Positions 9,790 to 18,003 of a stretch of DNA of 64,000 bases are shown piece by piece. The translations under genes were made by a program, and so were the position numbers. Position 1 is the first letter of the stretch. Every line of letters begins with the position of its first letter. The notes beneath the pieces are model-generated. The model did not search any database, had not been told where the DNA came from, and was given only the letters and a program-made list of their open reading frames with translations. This stretch comes from CAVXYG01 sp963706835 (GTDB lineage: Bacteria; Actinomycetota; Actinomycetes; S36-B12; GCA-2699445): positions 124,001 through 188,000 of the forward strand of contig CAVPOB010000017.1 of NCBI GenBank assembly GCA_963706835.1, read 5' to 3'.

Positions 9790-9873
9790 ATGTCCTCGCA
9801 TGTGACCGCCGCCCCGGCCGCTCGGCCCGGTATGCGGCGCTGCATGTGCATGGCCATGTGTTGTCGCGCCTGA
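9790..9873 (+). CDS. Cys-rich leader peptide, probable cysteine attenuator
   Basis: A 27-codon ORF ending MRRCMCMAMCCRA: four Cys in the last ten residues, with a CxC and a CC pair. It starts leaderless at 9790 and lies 123 bp before sir. Short poly-Cys ORFs ahead of cysteine or sulfite-reduction operons act as cysteine-responsive attenuators in mycobacteria; the same role is inferred here. Downstream, GGACCAG/CTGGTCC (9904-9944) can pair, and GGATC/GATCC (9971-9990) brackets the AAGGAG ribosome-binding site of sir, so ribosome stalling on the Cys codons could open translation of sir. Confidence 0.75.
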   Translation: MSSHVTAAPAARPGMRRCMCMAMCCRA

Positions 9874-9996
9874 CCGCCCGTCCCCCACTGAACCAGGACG
9901 CGCGGACCAGGGCGCCAAGCCCCGGAGCAGCCGCGCGCTGGTCCCGAGGCGCTCCGACATCCGCGTGTCCGGATCCTGACAAGGAGATCCGACCGC

Positions 9997-11649
9997 ATGC
10001 CACCGAAGCAGACCCGCGATCAGGGCCAGTGGGCCCTGGGCAGTCGCGAGCCACTGAACCCGAACGAGGTCTTCAAGGCGGCCGATGACGGGCTGAACGT
10101 CCGCGAGCGCATCCTGACCACCTACAGCAAAGAAGGCTTCAGCAGCATCCCTGCCGACGATCTGCGCGGGCGGATGCGCTGGTGGGGCCTGTACACGCAG
10201 CGACGCCCCGGGATCCCCGGCGGCAAGACCGCAACCCTGCCCCCGGAGGAGCTCGACGACGAGTTCTTCATGCTGCGGGTCCGCAGCGACGGCGGCACCT
10301 TGACCAGCGAGCAGGCCCGGGTGATCGCAGGCATCAGCACCGAGTTCGCCCGCGATACCGCCGACATCTCCGACCGGCAGAACATCCAGTTGCACTGGAT
10401 CCGCATCGAGGACATGCCCGAGATCTGGCAGCGCCTCGAAGCGGTCGGGCTCGGCAGCACCGAGGCCTGCGGCGATACCCCCCGGGTCGTGCTGGGTTCG
10501 CCGGTCGCCGGCGTGGCGGCAGACGAGATCATCGACGGCACCCCTGCAGTCGAAGAGATCCTGCGCCGCGCGCTCGGCAACCCCGCCTACTCGAACCTGC
10601 CGCGCAAGTTCAAGACCGCCATCTCCGGCTCGCCCCGGCAGGACGTCGCCCACGAGGTCAACGACGTGTCCTTCCTCGGCGTGGTGCATCCCGACCACGG
10701 CCCCGGCTTCGACGTGTGGGTCGGCGGCGGGCTGTCCACCAACCCGAAGCTGGCCGTCCGGCTCGGGGCGTTCGTGCCGCTGTCGGAGGTGCCCGACGTC
10801 TGGGAGGGCATCATCGGCATCTTCCGCGACTACGGCTACCGGCGGATGCGGACCAAGGCCCGGCTGAAGTACCTGGTCGCCGATTGGGGCCCCGAGCGCT
10901 TCCGGGAGGTGCTGGAGCAGGAGTACCTCGGTCGGCCGCTGCTCGACGGCCCGGCGCCGGCGCCTCCGACTGCGGGGGCCCGCGACCACGTGGGCGTCCA
11001 CCGGCAGCGCGACGGCCGCTACTACGTCGGTGCCGCCCCGACGGTGGGCCGCATCTCCGGCACCATCCTGGCGCGCGTGGCCGACCTGGCGCAGACCCAC
11101 GGCGGCGGGCGCATCCGCCTGACGCCGTACCAGAAACTCGTCATCCTGGACGTCCCCGGGTCCCACACCGATGCGCTGTCGGGAGCACTGGGGGAGCTCG
11201 GCCTGCAGGTCGCGCCGTCACCATTTCGACAGTCGGCGATGGCCTGCACCGGCATTGAGTTCTGCAAGCTGGCGATCTCGGAGACGAAGGGGCGCGCGGC
11301 GGGGCTGATTGCGGAGCTGGAGCGGCGGTTGCCGGACTTCGATGAGCCGATCGCGATCCACGTCAACGGCTGCCCGAACTCCTGCGCGCGCTTCCAGGTG
11401 GCCGACATCGGCCTGAAGGGCGTATTGGTGCCCGGCGGCGACGAACCGGCGGAGGGCTTCCAGGTGCACCTCGGCGGGTCCCTCGGGGAGCGCACCGCGT
11501 TCGGCTCCTCACTGCGGGGTCACCGGCTCGCCGGCGAGGACCTGGCCGACTACGTGGAGCGCGTGCTGCGGCGCTACCTCGAACAGCGCCAGCCCGGCGA
11601 GTCGTTCGCCACCTGGACCACCCGCGCCGACGAGGAGGCACTGCGATGA
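9997..11649 (+). CDS. sir: Ferredoxin-dependent sulfite reductase (SirA/NirA family)
   Basis: A 550-residue siroheme and 4Fe-4S reductase with two ferredoxin-like half-domains and two siroheme domains. The cluster/siroheme ligands are Cys417 and Cys423 (ACTGIEFCKLA) and Cys459 and Cys463 (NGCPNSCARF). Tyr in GLYTQR and Cys in STEACGDTPR match the Tyr-Cys pair of mycobacterial SirA. The cysH partner and the siroheme genes make sulfite, not nitrite, the likely substrate. It reduces sulfite to sulfide with six electrons from ferredoxin. First gene after the Cys-rich leader; ribosome-binding site AAGGAG at 9981; overlaps cysH by 4 bp. Confidence 0.93.
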   Translation: MPPKQTRDQGQWALGSREPLNPNEVFKAADDGLNVRERILTTYSKEGFSSIPADDLRGRMRWWGLYTQRRPGIPGGKTATLPPEELDDEFFMLRVRSDGGTLTSEQARVIAGISTEFARDTADISDRQNIQLHWIRIEDMPEIWQRLEAVGLGSTEACGDTPRVVLGSPVAGVAADEIIDGTPAVEEILRRALGNPAYSNLPRKFKTAISGSPRQDVAHEVNDVSFLGVVHPDHGPGFDVWVGGGLSTNPKLAVRLGAFVPLSEVPDVWEGIIGIFRDYGYRRMRTKARLKYLVADWGPERFREVLEQEYLGRPLLDGPAPAPPTAGARDHVGVHRQRDGRYYVGAAPTVGRISGTILARVADLAQTHGGGRIRLTPYQKLVILDVPGSHTDALSGALGELGLQVAPSPFRQSAMACTGIEFCKLAISETKGRAAGLIAELERRLPDFDEPIAIHVNGCPNSCARFQVADIGLKGVLVPGGDEPAEGFQVHLGGSLGERTAFGSSLRGHRLAGEDLADYVERVLRRYLEQRQPGESFATWTTRADEEALR

Positions 11650-12374
11650 CCGTGGAGGTGAGCCTGGCGCGACCGCGCCGAACGGAGGCCGACCTGCGCG
11701 ACGTGCTGGCCGATGCCGAGGCCCGCTTCGGCAGCGACGCCGATCCCGTCGCGCTGCTGCAGTGGTTCGGCGGCCAGTTGGGGGTGGATCGGATCGCCGT
11801 GGCTGTTTCCTTCTCCGACGGGGTGATGGCATGCCTGGGCGCCAAGGCGCTGCCGGGTGTGGACCTGCTCTTCGCCGAGACCGGCTACCACTTCGCCGAG
11901 ACCCTCGGGTTCCGCGACTACGTGGCGGCCGAGTACCCGGTCAACGTTCGATCCCTGAAACCGGAGCTGAGCGTGGCCGAGCAGGACCATCGGTACGGGG
12001 AGAACCTGTGGCAGCGCGACCCGGACCAGTGCTGCGCGATGCGCAAGACGGCCCCGATGGACGCCGCACTGCGCGGCTACGACGCTTGGGCTACGGGCTT
12101 GCGCCGCAGCGACCATGCCGGCCGAGCCGAGACTGCGCTGTTCGCCTGGGATGACCGCCACGCACTGATCAAGATCAATCCGATCGCCGCCTTCTCCGAC
12201 GCCGACATCGACGCCTGCATCGCCGAGTACCAGATCATGGAGAACCCGTTGCGGCAGATTGGCTACCGCTCCATCGGCTGCTCCCCCTGCACGCGGCCCG
12301 TGATCGATGGCGAGGACGACCGGGCCGGCCGTTGGAGCGGCCGCACCAAAGTGGAATGCGGGTTGCACCTATGA
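11646..12374 (+). CDS. cysH: APS reductase (thioredoxin-dependent, 4Fe-4S)
   Basis: A 242-residue PP-loop protein that reduces adenylyl sulfate to sulfite. Cluster ligands are Cys129-Cys130 (DQCCAMRK) and Cys212/Cys215 (SIGCSPCTRPV), which mark the APS-using bacterial type rather than the cluster-free PAPS type. The catalytic Cys238 lies in the C-terminal ECGLHL. The PP-loop reads VAVSFSDGV, with F where SFSGG is more usual in part of the family. The start ATGA overlaps the sir stop and the end overlaps the cysG start, so the genes are translationally coupled. Confidence 0.95.
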   Translation: MTVEVSLARPRRTEADLRDVLADAEARFGSDADPVALLQWFGGQLGVDRIAVAVSFSDGVMACLGAKALPGVDLLFAETGYHFAETLGFRDYVAAEYPVNVRSLKPELSVAEQDHRYGENLWQRDPDQCCAMRKTAPMDAALRGYDAWATGLRRSDHAGRAETALFAWDDRHALIKINPIAAFSDADIDACIAEYQIMENPLRQIGYRSIGCSPCTRPVIDGEDDRAGRWSGRTKVECGLHL

Positions 12375-13666
12375 ACGAGTACGCAGTGTTCCTGGACCTG
12401 ACGGCCCGCCGCGTGCTCGTCGTCGGGGCGGGATCGGTTGCCACCCGGCGCATCGCGCGACTGCTCGACGCCGGCGCGGTCGTCGATGTCGTCGCCCCCG
12501 CGGCTGACCCGCAGATCGTGGAGTGGGCGGTCGAGGGCGTGCTGCGGTGGCACGCCCGCGAGTTCACCCGGGGCGATGTCCCCGGCGCCTGGCTCGTGCA
12601 CGCCGCGACGGGCGTGCCGGAGGTGGACGCCGCCGTGGTAGCAGCCGCCGATGGTGCCGGCATCTGGTCGGTGCGGGCATCTGACGCCACGGCCTCACCG
12701 GCATGGTCGGCCGCGACGACCTCACAGGACGGCGTGACGGTAGCCGTCAACGGTGGCCGCGATCCGCGCCGGGCCATGGCAGTGCGGCAAGGCGTCGCGG
12801 CCGCCCTGGCCATCGGCGACATCCCGCTGCGGCGCCGGCGCAAACCGGCCCCGGGCGGCGGCCGCGTCACGCTGGTGGGGGGAGGCCCCGGCGATCCGGA
12901 CCTGCTGACGGTCCGGGGCCGGCGACTGCTTCGGCAGGCCGATGTCGTGGTCACCGACCATCTCGTGCCGGCCGCCGTCCTGGCCGATCTCGACGCCGAT
13001 GTCGAGATCCGCTACGCAGGCAAGCGCCCCGGGCATCACAGCCTGACCCAGGAGCAGATCAACGCCTTCATCGTGCAGCGGGCCCAAGAGGGGCATCGGG
13101 TCGTGCGCCTCAAGGGCGGTGATCCGTTCCTCCTCGGCCGCGGCGGGGAAGAGGCACTTGCCTGCCTCGACGCTGGGATCCCGGTGGAGGTCGTCCCGGG
13201 AGTGACGTCGGCGCTCTCGGTGCCGGCCGCCGCCGGGATACCGGTCACCCATCGCGGCATCACCACCTCGGTGGTCGTGCTGTCGGGGCACGACGGTCCG
13301 GGAGGGATTGCGCGGCAAGCAGCCGAGGCCCCCGGCGACGCGACCCTGGTACTGCTGATGGGCACTCGGACGCTGCGCGCCGTCGCCGAAGCACTGGTGG
13401 CGCACGGCCGGCCAGCGCACACTCCTGCGGCCATCATCGAACGGGGTTGGACGCCGCGGCAGCGCACCGTGACGGGAACGTTGGCCGACATCGCCGATAT
13501 GGCCGGGTTGGCCGGCGTCGGGTCACCGGCCATCGTGGTGATCGGCGACGTTGTGCGGCTGCGACCGGTCCTCGGCGACCTGGCGCGCCCCAGCCCGGAC
13601 TCCGGGCATGCACTGCCGGAGCATACGCGCGGCACCGCCGTGCCCGACGCCGTCACCGTGCCGTGA
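12371..13666 (+). CDS. cysG: Siroheme synthase: precorrin-2 dehydrogenase + uroporphyrinogen-III C-methyltransferase
   Basis: A 431-residue fusion. Residues 1-150 form the NAD-binding SirC/CysG-N half (VLVVGAGSVATRRIARLL), and residues about 160-410 the SUMT methyltransferase (TLVGGGPGDPDLLTVRG, VVRLKGGDPF, PGVTSA, PVTHRG). It makes precorrin-2 and oxidises it to sirohydrochlorin for the siroheme of Sir. The long frame begins at 12332, but the ATG at 12371 overlaps the cysH stop as ATGA and gives the normal N-terminus. Iron insertion may be done by the next gene. Confidence 0.93.
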   Translation: MNEYAVFLDLTARRVLVVGAGSVATRRIARLLDAGAVVDVVAPAADPQIVEWAVEGVLRWHAREFTRGDVPGAWLVHAATGVPEVDAAVVAAADGAGIWSVRASDATASPAWSAATTSQDGVTVAVNGGRDPRRAMAVRQGVAAALAIGDIPLRRRRKPAPGGGRVTLVGGGPGDPDLLTVRGRRLLRQADVVVTDHLVPAAVLADLDADVEIRYAGKRPGHHSLTQEQINAFIVQRAQEGHRVVRLKGGDPFLLGRGGEEALACLDAGIPVEVVPGVTSALSVPAAAGIPVTHRGITTSVVVLSGHDGPGGIARQAAEAPGDATLVLLMGTRTLRAVAEALVAHGRPAHTPAAIIERGWTPRQRTVTGTLADIADMAGLAGVGSPAIVVIGDVVRLRPVLGDLARPSPDSGHALPEHTRGTAVPDAVTVP

Positions 13667-14325
13667 CCGTCTACCTGCTGGCCCACGGCAGCGTCGACCC
13701 TCGCCACGCCGACGACGTCGCGGGCATCGCAGCGCGGCTCGCGTCGCGGTTGGGGGCGGACGTCCGCCCGTGCTACCTCGACCATTGCCGCCCGGCTCTC
13801 GCAGATGTCGCCGACGCGCCCGGGATAGTGGTCCCGCTGTTGTTCAGCCCCGGGTATCACGTCCAGGTCGATGTGGGGGCCGCGGTAGCACATGCGCCGG
13901 TTCCGTTGGCGACCGCACGGCCACCGCTGCTGACCAGCGGCGCCGCCTGGGGATCGGCGCTGCTGGCCGAGGTGGCCGCCGCCTGGCCCGGCCGCGACGC
14001 CGTCATGGTCACGGCGGGCACGCGCGACGAGGGCGTGTTGGCGCAGTGGGACCGGACAGCCCAGACCCTGGGCGTACCGGTCCGGCATGCCAGCGGGCCG
14101 GGATCCCGGCTGGCGTCGCGAGCAGTGGCGCCTGACGGCGTTGTGGTGCCGCTCCTGGTCGCCCGGGGCCATTTCAGCGACCTGATCGACCGACAGGCCC
14201 GAGGGGTCGGCCTCCCGGTGGCGGCGTGCGCCGGCGCCACCGACGCGCTGATCGCCGAACTGGTGCAGATCGTGGAAGGGGCGCGAGCGCGAGCGCATTC
14301 GGGGCGCATCGGGATGCGAAGCTGA
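13663..14325 (+). CDS. sirB: Sirohydrochlorin ferrochelatase-like (CbiX/SirB family)
   Basis: A 220-residue chelatase-family protein that starts at the GTG overlapping the cysG stop (GTGA). The N-terminus YLLAHGSVDPRH carries the metal-binding His of the CbiX/SirB family, and a second half-domain (residues 110-210) has PLLVARGHFSDLID with another His. It probably inserts Fe2+ into sirohydrochlorin to finish siroheme for Sir. The mycobacterial sirA-cysH operon also ends in such a gene. Last gene of the operon; it is followed by GC-rich intergenic DNA. Confidence 0.87.
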   Translation: MTVYLLAHGSVDPRHADDVAGIAARLASRLGADVRPCYLDHCRPALADVADAPGIVVPLLFSPGYHVQVDVGAAVAHAPVPLATARPPLLTSGAAWGSALLAEVAAAWPGRDAVMVTAGTRDEGVLAQWDRTAQTLGVPVRHASGPGSRLASRAVAPDGVVVPLLVARGHFSDLIDRQARGVGLPVAACAGATDALIAELVQIVEGARARAHSGRIGMRS

Positions 14326-14530
14326 GTCAGCTGGTCCTGGGCGAACTAGCCTCAGGCGGGCGCGCGGACGCCGGTCGCACCACGCCCGCCGCGGCGCCGG
14401 AGGCAGCGCCCGCCGCCTGGCCCGCCCGGCCCGCTGCCAGGCCGCCTGCTGGCCCGCTGCCCGGCCTGAGGCAGCGCCCGCCCGGCCCGCGCCCGGCCCA
14501 GGCAGCCGCCCGGCAGGACGGTCGACCATG
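14326..14530. other. GC-rich low-complexity spacer
   Basis: Follows sirB. It contains two imperfect copies of GGCAGCGCCCGCC within a run of GGCCCG/GCCCGG words (about 14380-14515). No gene or clear intrinsic terminator is seen. Confidence 0.5.
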
Positions 14531-14826
14531 TCTGCACCCGTAGCGGGCGTCTGCACCCGAAACGGGGGCTGATCAGGGGGCTTGCCGGGCAGAGTCTGCA
14601 CCCGTGGCGGGGGTCTGCACCCGTGGCGGGGGTTCAACAGCGGGATTTCGGGCCCGGCAGCCCCCGGGCCGGGTGCAAACCCCCGCCACGGGTGCAGACT
14701 CGCCCACTCACACCACCTCGGTAGCCCCCGGGCCGGGTGCAAACCCCCGCCACGGGTGCAGACTCGCCCCCTCACACCACCTCGGTAGCCCCCGGGCCGG
14801 GTGCACGCGCCCGTTGCGGGTGCACA
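14531..14826. repeat. Paired-box inverted repeat element, copy 1
   Basis: TGCACCCG boxes at 14533, 14552, 14597 and 14616, followed by the mirrored CGGGTGCA at 14670, 14689, 14734, 14753, 14798 and 14817. Within a pair the spacing is always 19 bp, and pairs repeat every 64 bp. The forward pair at 14597 and the reverse pairs at 14670 and 14734 form inverted arms of about 30 bp with one mismatch. This copy has a third reverse pair. It lies between the sirB end and the hydrolase promoter at 15019. No ORF crosses it convincingly. Confidence 0.9.
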
Positions 14827-15018
14827 CGTCTTGGCCAGACGGCCAACGCATGGATCTGAGCCGGAACTCCCGATGCCGAGATGCCGCCGGAGCCTCAGTC
14901 AGCGGACGATGGGCAGATCACGGCGGGAAGCATGGCCTGCCGGCCGCTCCGCCTCCGCAACTCGAAGGCCTCACCGTGCCTGGTGCTCCCCGTCGGCGAC
15001 GACTTGGACGACACGGTG

Positions 15019-15060
15019 TTGCCAATAGCCAAATGGCTATGTACATTAGCCTTATGGCTA
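15019..15060 (+). promoter_or_regulatory. Promoter with twin TetR-type operators
   Basis: -35 TTGCCA (15019-15024), 17 bp spacer, -10 TACATT (15042-15047), start at the A of ATG 15054. Two palindromes, TAGCCAAATGGCTA (15026-15039) and TAGCCTTATGGCTA (15047-15060), are 21 bp apart. One fills the spacer and the other covers the -10/start. Their likely ligand is the TetR protein encoded by the second gene of the transcript, which would repress its own operon. Confidence 0.75.
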
Positions 15061-15884
15061 TTGACCGTACCTACTCGCAGAACACCCGGCATCTCTCCCT
15101 CCCGGAGGGTCGCATCGCGTACGACGTCATCGGCGACGGCCCGCTGGTACTGCTGGTGCCCGGCATGGGCGACCTGCGGAGCAGCTACCGATTCCTGGTT
15201 CCTGCACTGGTGGCGGCCGGGTACCGGGTGGCCACCACGGACCTGCGCGGCCATGGCGACAGCGACGCGGGGTTCGCCTCCTACGGCGATGAGGAGACTG
15301 CGGGCGATATCGCGGCGCTGATCGAGGAACTCGGCGGCCCCGCCATCGTGGTCGGCAACTCCATGGGCGCCGGTGCCGCTGTCTGCGTCGCAGCCGATCG
15401 GGCCGACCTCATCAGCGCTGTGGTGCTCGTCGGCCCCTTCGTCCGCGATCCGGAGGTCGGCGCAGTCGCACGGATCGCACTGCGGGTCGCGATGGCTCGA
15501 CCCTGGGTGGCCCTGGCGTGGCGGGCCTACGCCCCCACTCTGTATGCGGGCCGCAAACCCGACGACCTGCACCAGTACCTCTCCGGTGTCATCGCCAGCA
15601 TCCGGCGCCCCGCATACGCGAAGGCATTCTCCCGCACGACGCGCACCTCGCACGCCCCCGCTGCGGCACGGCTCAACCGCATCACAGTGCCGACACTGGT
15701 CGTGATGGGGGCGCAGGACCCCGATTTCCCGGACCCTGCGGCCGAGGCCGCATGGGTGGCCGATGCGGTGGCGGGCACGGTGGCGATGGTGCCCGATGCC
15801 GGCCACTATCCGCAGTCCCAGCAGCCGGATGCGGTCGCCTCGGCCCTGCTGGGGTTCCTCGATGAGACTGGTCTGCATGCCTAG
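15054..15884 (+). CDS. Alpha/beta hydrolase (TetR-linked)
   Basis: A 276-residue alpha/beta hydrolase. LLVPGMGDLRSSYR is the oxyanion region, VVGNSMGAGAAV the nucleophile elbow, VMGAQDPDFPDP carries the acid and DAGHYPQSQQ the catalytic His. It resembles haloperoxidase/hydrolase-type enzymes; the substrate is unknown. In-frame ATGs also exist at 15033 and 15039, but the promoter geometry makes 15054 the leaderless start. It overlaps the TetR gene by 8 bp, so enzyme and regulator are made together, probably induced by the enzyme's substrate. Confidence 0.87.
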   Translation: MAIDRTYSQNTRHLSLPEGRIAYDVIGDGPLVLLVPGMGDLRSSYRFLVPALVAAGYRVATTDLRGHGDSDAGFASYGDEETAGDIAALIEELGGPAIVVGNSMGAGAAVCVAADRADLISAVVLVGPFVRDPEVGAVARIALRVAMARPWVALAWRAYAPTLYAGRKPDDLHQYLSGVIASIRRPAYAKAFSRTTRTSHAPAAARLNRITVPTLVVMGAQDPDFPDPAAEAAWVADAVAGTVAMVPDAGHYPQSQQPDAVASALLGFLDETGLHA

Positions 15885-16452
15885 GGCAGGCCTGTCGCAA
15901 GAGCGTGTCATCGCGGCAGCCGAGGAACTCGCCGACGAGGTGGGGCTGCCCCAACTGACGCTGGCAGCCCTGGCGGCCACGCTCGGGGTGCGGCAACCTT
16001 CGCTGTACAAGCACGTCGATGGCATGGCCGGTCTGCAGCGCGGCATCTCGCTGCGCGCCAAGCGCGAAGTCGCCGACGTCCTGGCTCGGGCCGCAGTCGG
16101 CAAGTCCGGCGACGATGCCATCCGGGCGATCGCCATCGCCTACCGCCGCTGGGCGCACCAACATCCAGGCCGGTACGCCGCTTCCGTGCGGGCCCCGACG
16201 CCCGGCGACCTCGATGATGAAGCAGCCAGCGCGGCGTCTGTCGGCATCGTGTTGGACATCCTGGCCGGGTACGGCTTGCACGGACCCGATGCCATCGATG
16301 CCGCCCGCGCGCTGCGTGCCTCGCTGCACGGCTTCATCACCCTGGAGTCCGCAGGGGGATTCGGCCTGCCGGTCGACATCGACCGCAGTTTCCAGCGGCT
16401 CGTCGAGGGCCTCGTCGTCACCCTGGATTCCTTCGCCGAGACCATCCGGTAG
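15877..16452 (+). CDS. TetR-family regulator of the hydrolase operon
   Basis: A 191-residue regulator. Residues 1-50 form the helix-turn-helix domain (RVIAAAEELADEVG, then LAATLGVRQPSLYKHV as recognition helix). The C-terminal ligand domain looks like the WHG-type TetR C-terminus (HGFITLESAGGFGLP). ATG 15877 sits inside the end of the hydrolase gene; an ATG at 15862 in the same frame is possible. The two palindromes at 15026 and 15047 are the probable operators. The ligand is unknown. Confidence 0.88.
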   Translation: MPRAGLSQERVIAAAEELADEVGLPQLTLAALAATLGVRQPSLYKHVDGMAGLQRGISLRAKREVADVLARAAVGKSGDDAIRAIAIAYRRWAHQHPGRYAASVRAPTPGDLDDEAASAASVGIVLDILAGYGLHGPDAIDAARALRASLHGFITLESAGGFGLPVDIDRSFQRLVEGLVVTLDSFAETIR

Positions 16453-16489
16453 TGGCTGCGCCAGACGCTGGCGCCGGTTGCGTGCTGGT

Positions 16490-16882
16490 CTACGGCTCCA
16501 GCGAACTGGCATCCTCCGGCACGTCGACGGCCAGTTCGCGCAGCGCCGCCAGCGGCACTACTTGCAGGACCTCGGCATTCGTAGCGGCCAGCACGACGGG
16601 CGCGGCCACACCGTCGCGGTAGGCCAGCATCCAGTTCCTCGCGGTCACGCACCAGCGATCGCCCGGCACCAACCCGGGGAATCCGAACTGCGGCCGCGGC
16701 GTGGACAGGTCGTTGCCGATCCGGCGCTGCTGTTCAAGGAACTCGCCGGTGGCCACGGCGCAGATCGTGTGACTGCCCAGATCCTCCGGCCCGGTGGTGC
16801 AGGAGCCGTCGCGGAAGAACCCTGTCAGGGGGTCGGAGCCGCACGGTTGCAGGGCTCCCCCGAGAACGTTCGTCTCAACCAC
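16490..16882 (-). CDS. DUF2237 family protein
   Basis: A 130-residue protein matching the DUF2237 pattern: NVLGGALQPCG near the start, then TGFFRDGSC, DLGSHTICA, IGNDLSTPRP and GDRWCVTARNW, ending VPEDASSLEP. Function is unknown in the family; the conserved Cys residues suggest a metal or redox site. The open frame extends to 17107, but homology begins at the GTG at 16882; the ribosome-binding site is weak, so the exact start is uncertain. Convergent with the TetR gene. Confidence 0.85.
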   Translation of the reverse strand: MVETNVLGGALQPCGSDPLTGFFRDGSCTTGPEDLGSHTICAVATGEFLEQQRRIGNDLSTPRPQFGFPGLVPGDRWCVTARNWMLAYRDGVAAPVVLAATNAEVLQVVPLAALRELAVDVPEDASSLEP

Positions 16883-17148
16883 CCGCCCAGCATCCCCGCT
16901 CGGTCCGCGCCGCGCCACCGGAGCGAGCTGCCGAGCCGCCGCGGATGTGCAGCAGTCACCGGGCCGCGGCCGGAGCCCGAACCTGCCTGACCGTCCGGCG
17001 CGATCGAGTCCGGCGCCCCTTGCACGACCGCCGCCTGCTGACGACGGGTCAGCCGCGTCGAACGTCGACTGCTGGGACCTTCGCCCCTGCCCGCCCGCGC
17101 ACATCACCGGTCACGCTGGATGCGAACCGTTCCAGCGGAGGCGTTGCC

Positions 17149-18003
17149 ATGAGTGCGATCGACGTCGTGGATCTCCACTTCTCCTACGGCACCACCAAGG
17201 CGGTCGACGGCGTGAGTCTGTCGGTCCAGCCGGGCGAGATCCTCGGCGTCCTGGGCCCGAACGGCGCGGGCAAGTCGACCACGATCAAGATGATCATCGG
17301 CCAGTTGCGGCCGGATTCCGGCGAGATCCGGATCCTGGGCCTGCCCATGCCCGGCAAGCGGGACGAGATCCAGTCCAGGCTCGGGGTGTGCTTCGAGGAG
17401 AAGAACCTCTACAGTGCGATGACCGCCGAGGAGAACCTCCGGTTCTTCGCCAAGCTGTTCGGCATCCGCGACCTCGACCCCGGCCCCCTGCTGGAACGGG
17501 TCGATCTGGCGCCGCGGGCCAAGGATCGCGTCTCCGGCTTCAGCAAGGGCATGCGGCAACGACTCATGATGGCCAGGGCACTGGTGAACCGCCCCGATGT
17601 CCTGATCCTCGACGAGCCCACCGACGGCCTGGATCCGCTTTCGGCGATCAAGGTCCGCGATCTGGTGCAGGGGGAGGCACGACGCGGCGCAGCCGTCCTG
17701 CTCACCACCCACGACATGCACGAGGCTGATGAGTTGTCCGACCGCGTGGCGTTCATCAACGCGGGCAAGGTCTTGGTGGCGGACACCCCGGAGGCGCTGA
17801 AGCTGAAGCACGGCACGCGATCACTGACCATCCGCACGCGAGGCGGCGACGGCGTTCGGACCGATGTGATCGCGATGGACGAAGCCGGGGTGTCCGAGCG
17901 GGTCGCGGCGGCTCTTGCCGATCCGAACCTGCTCACGCTCCACAGCGCCGAGGCAACCCTGGAGGACGTCTTCGTCGAGTACGCCGGACGGGGCCTGGCA
18001 TGA
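17149..18003 (+). CDS. ABC-2 exporter ATP-binding subunit
   Basis: A 284-residue ATPase: Walker A GPNGAGKST, signature FSKGMRQR, Walker B VLILDEPTDGLD, switch His in LLTTHDMHE. The C-terminal 80 residues are the extension typical of drug/lipid-type ABC-2 exporters (CcmA/DrrA class). Start ATG 17149 has GGAGG about 8 bases upstream. It overlaps the next permease as ATGA. The 266 bp upstream of it, facing DUF2237, show no other gene. Confidence 0.93.
   Translation: MSAIDVVDLHFSYGTTKAVDGVSLSVQPGEILGVLGPNGAGKSTTIKMIIGQLRPDSGEIRILGLPMPGKRDEIQSRLGVCFEEKNLYSAMTAEENLRFFAKLFGIRDLDPGPLLERVDLAPRAKDRVSGFSKGMRQRLMMARALVNRPDVLILDEPTDGLDPLSAIKVRDLVQGEARRGAAVLLTTHDMHEADELSDRVAFINAGKVLVADTPEALKLKHGTRSLTIRTRGGDGVRTDVIAMDEAGVSERVAAALADPNLLTLHSAEATLEDVFVEYAGRGLA

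Noticed and set aside
13036..14775. Minus-strand frame of 579 codons over cysG and sirB
   Set aside because: Antisense to cysG/sirB, and the N-terminal part is read from the paired-box element; no homology.
14531..14826. CRISPR array interpretation of the repeated TGCACCCG boxes
   Set aside because: Repeats are 8 bp, inverted in the second half and in strictly fixed spacing; spacers are not unique, and there is no cas gene nearby.
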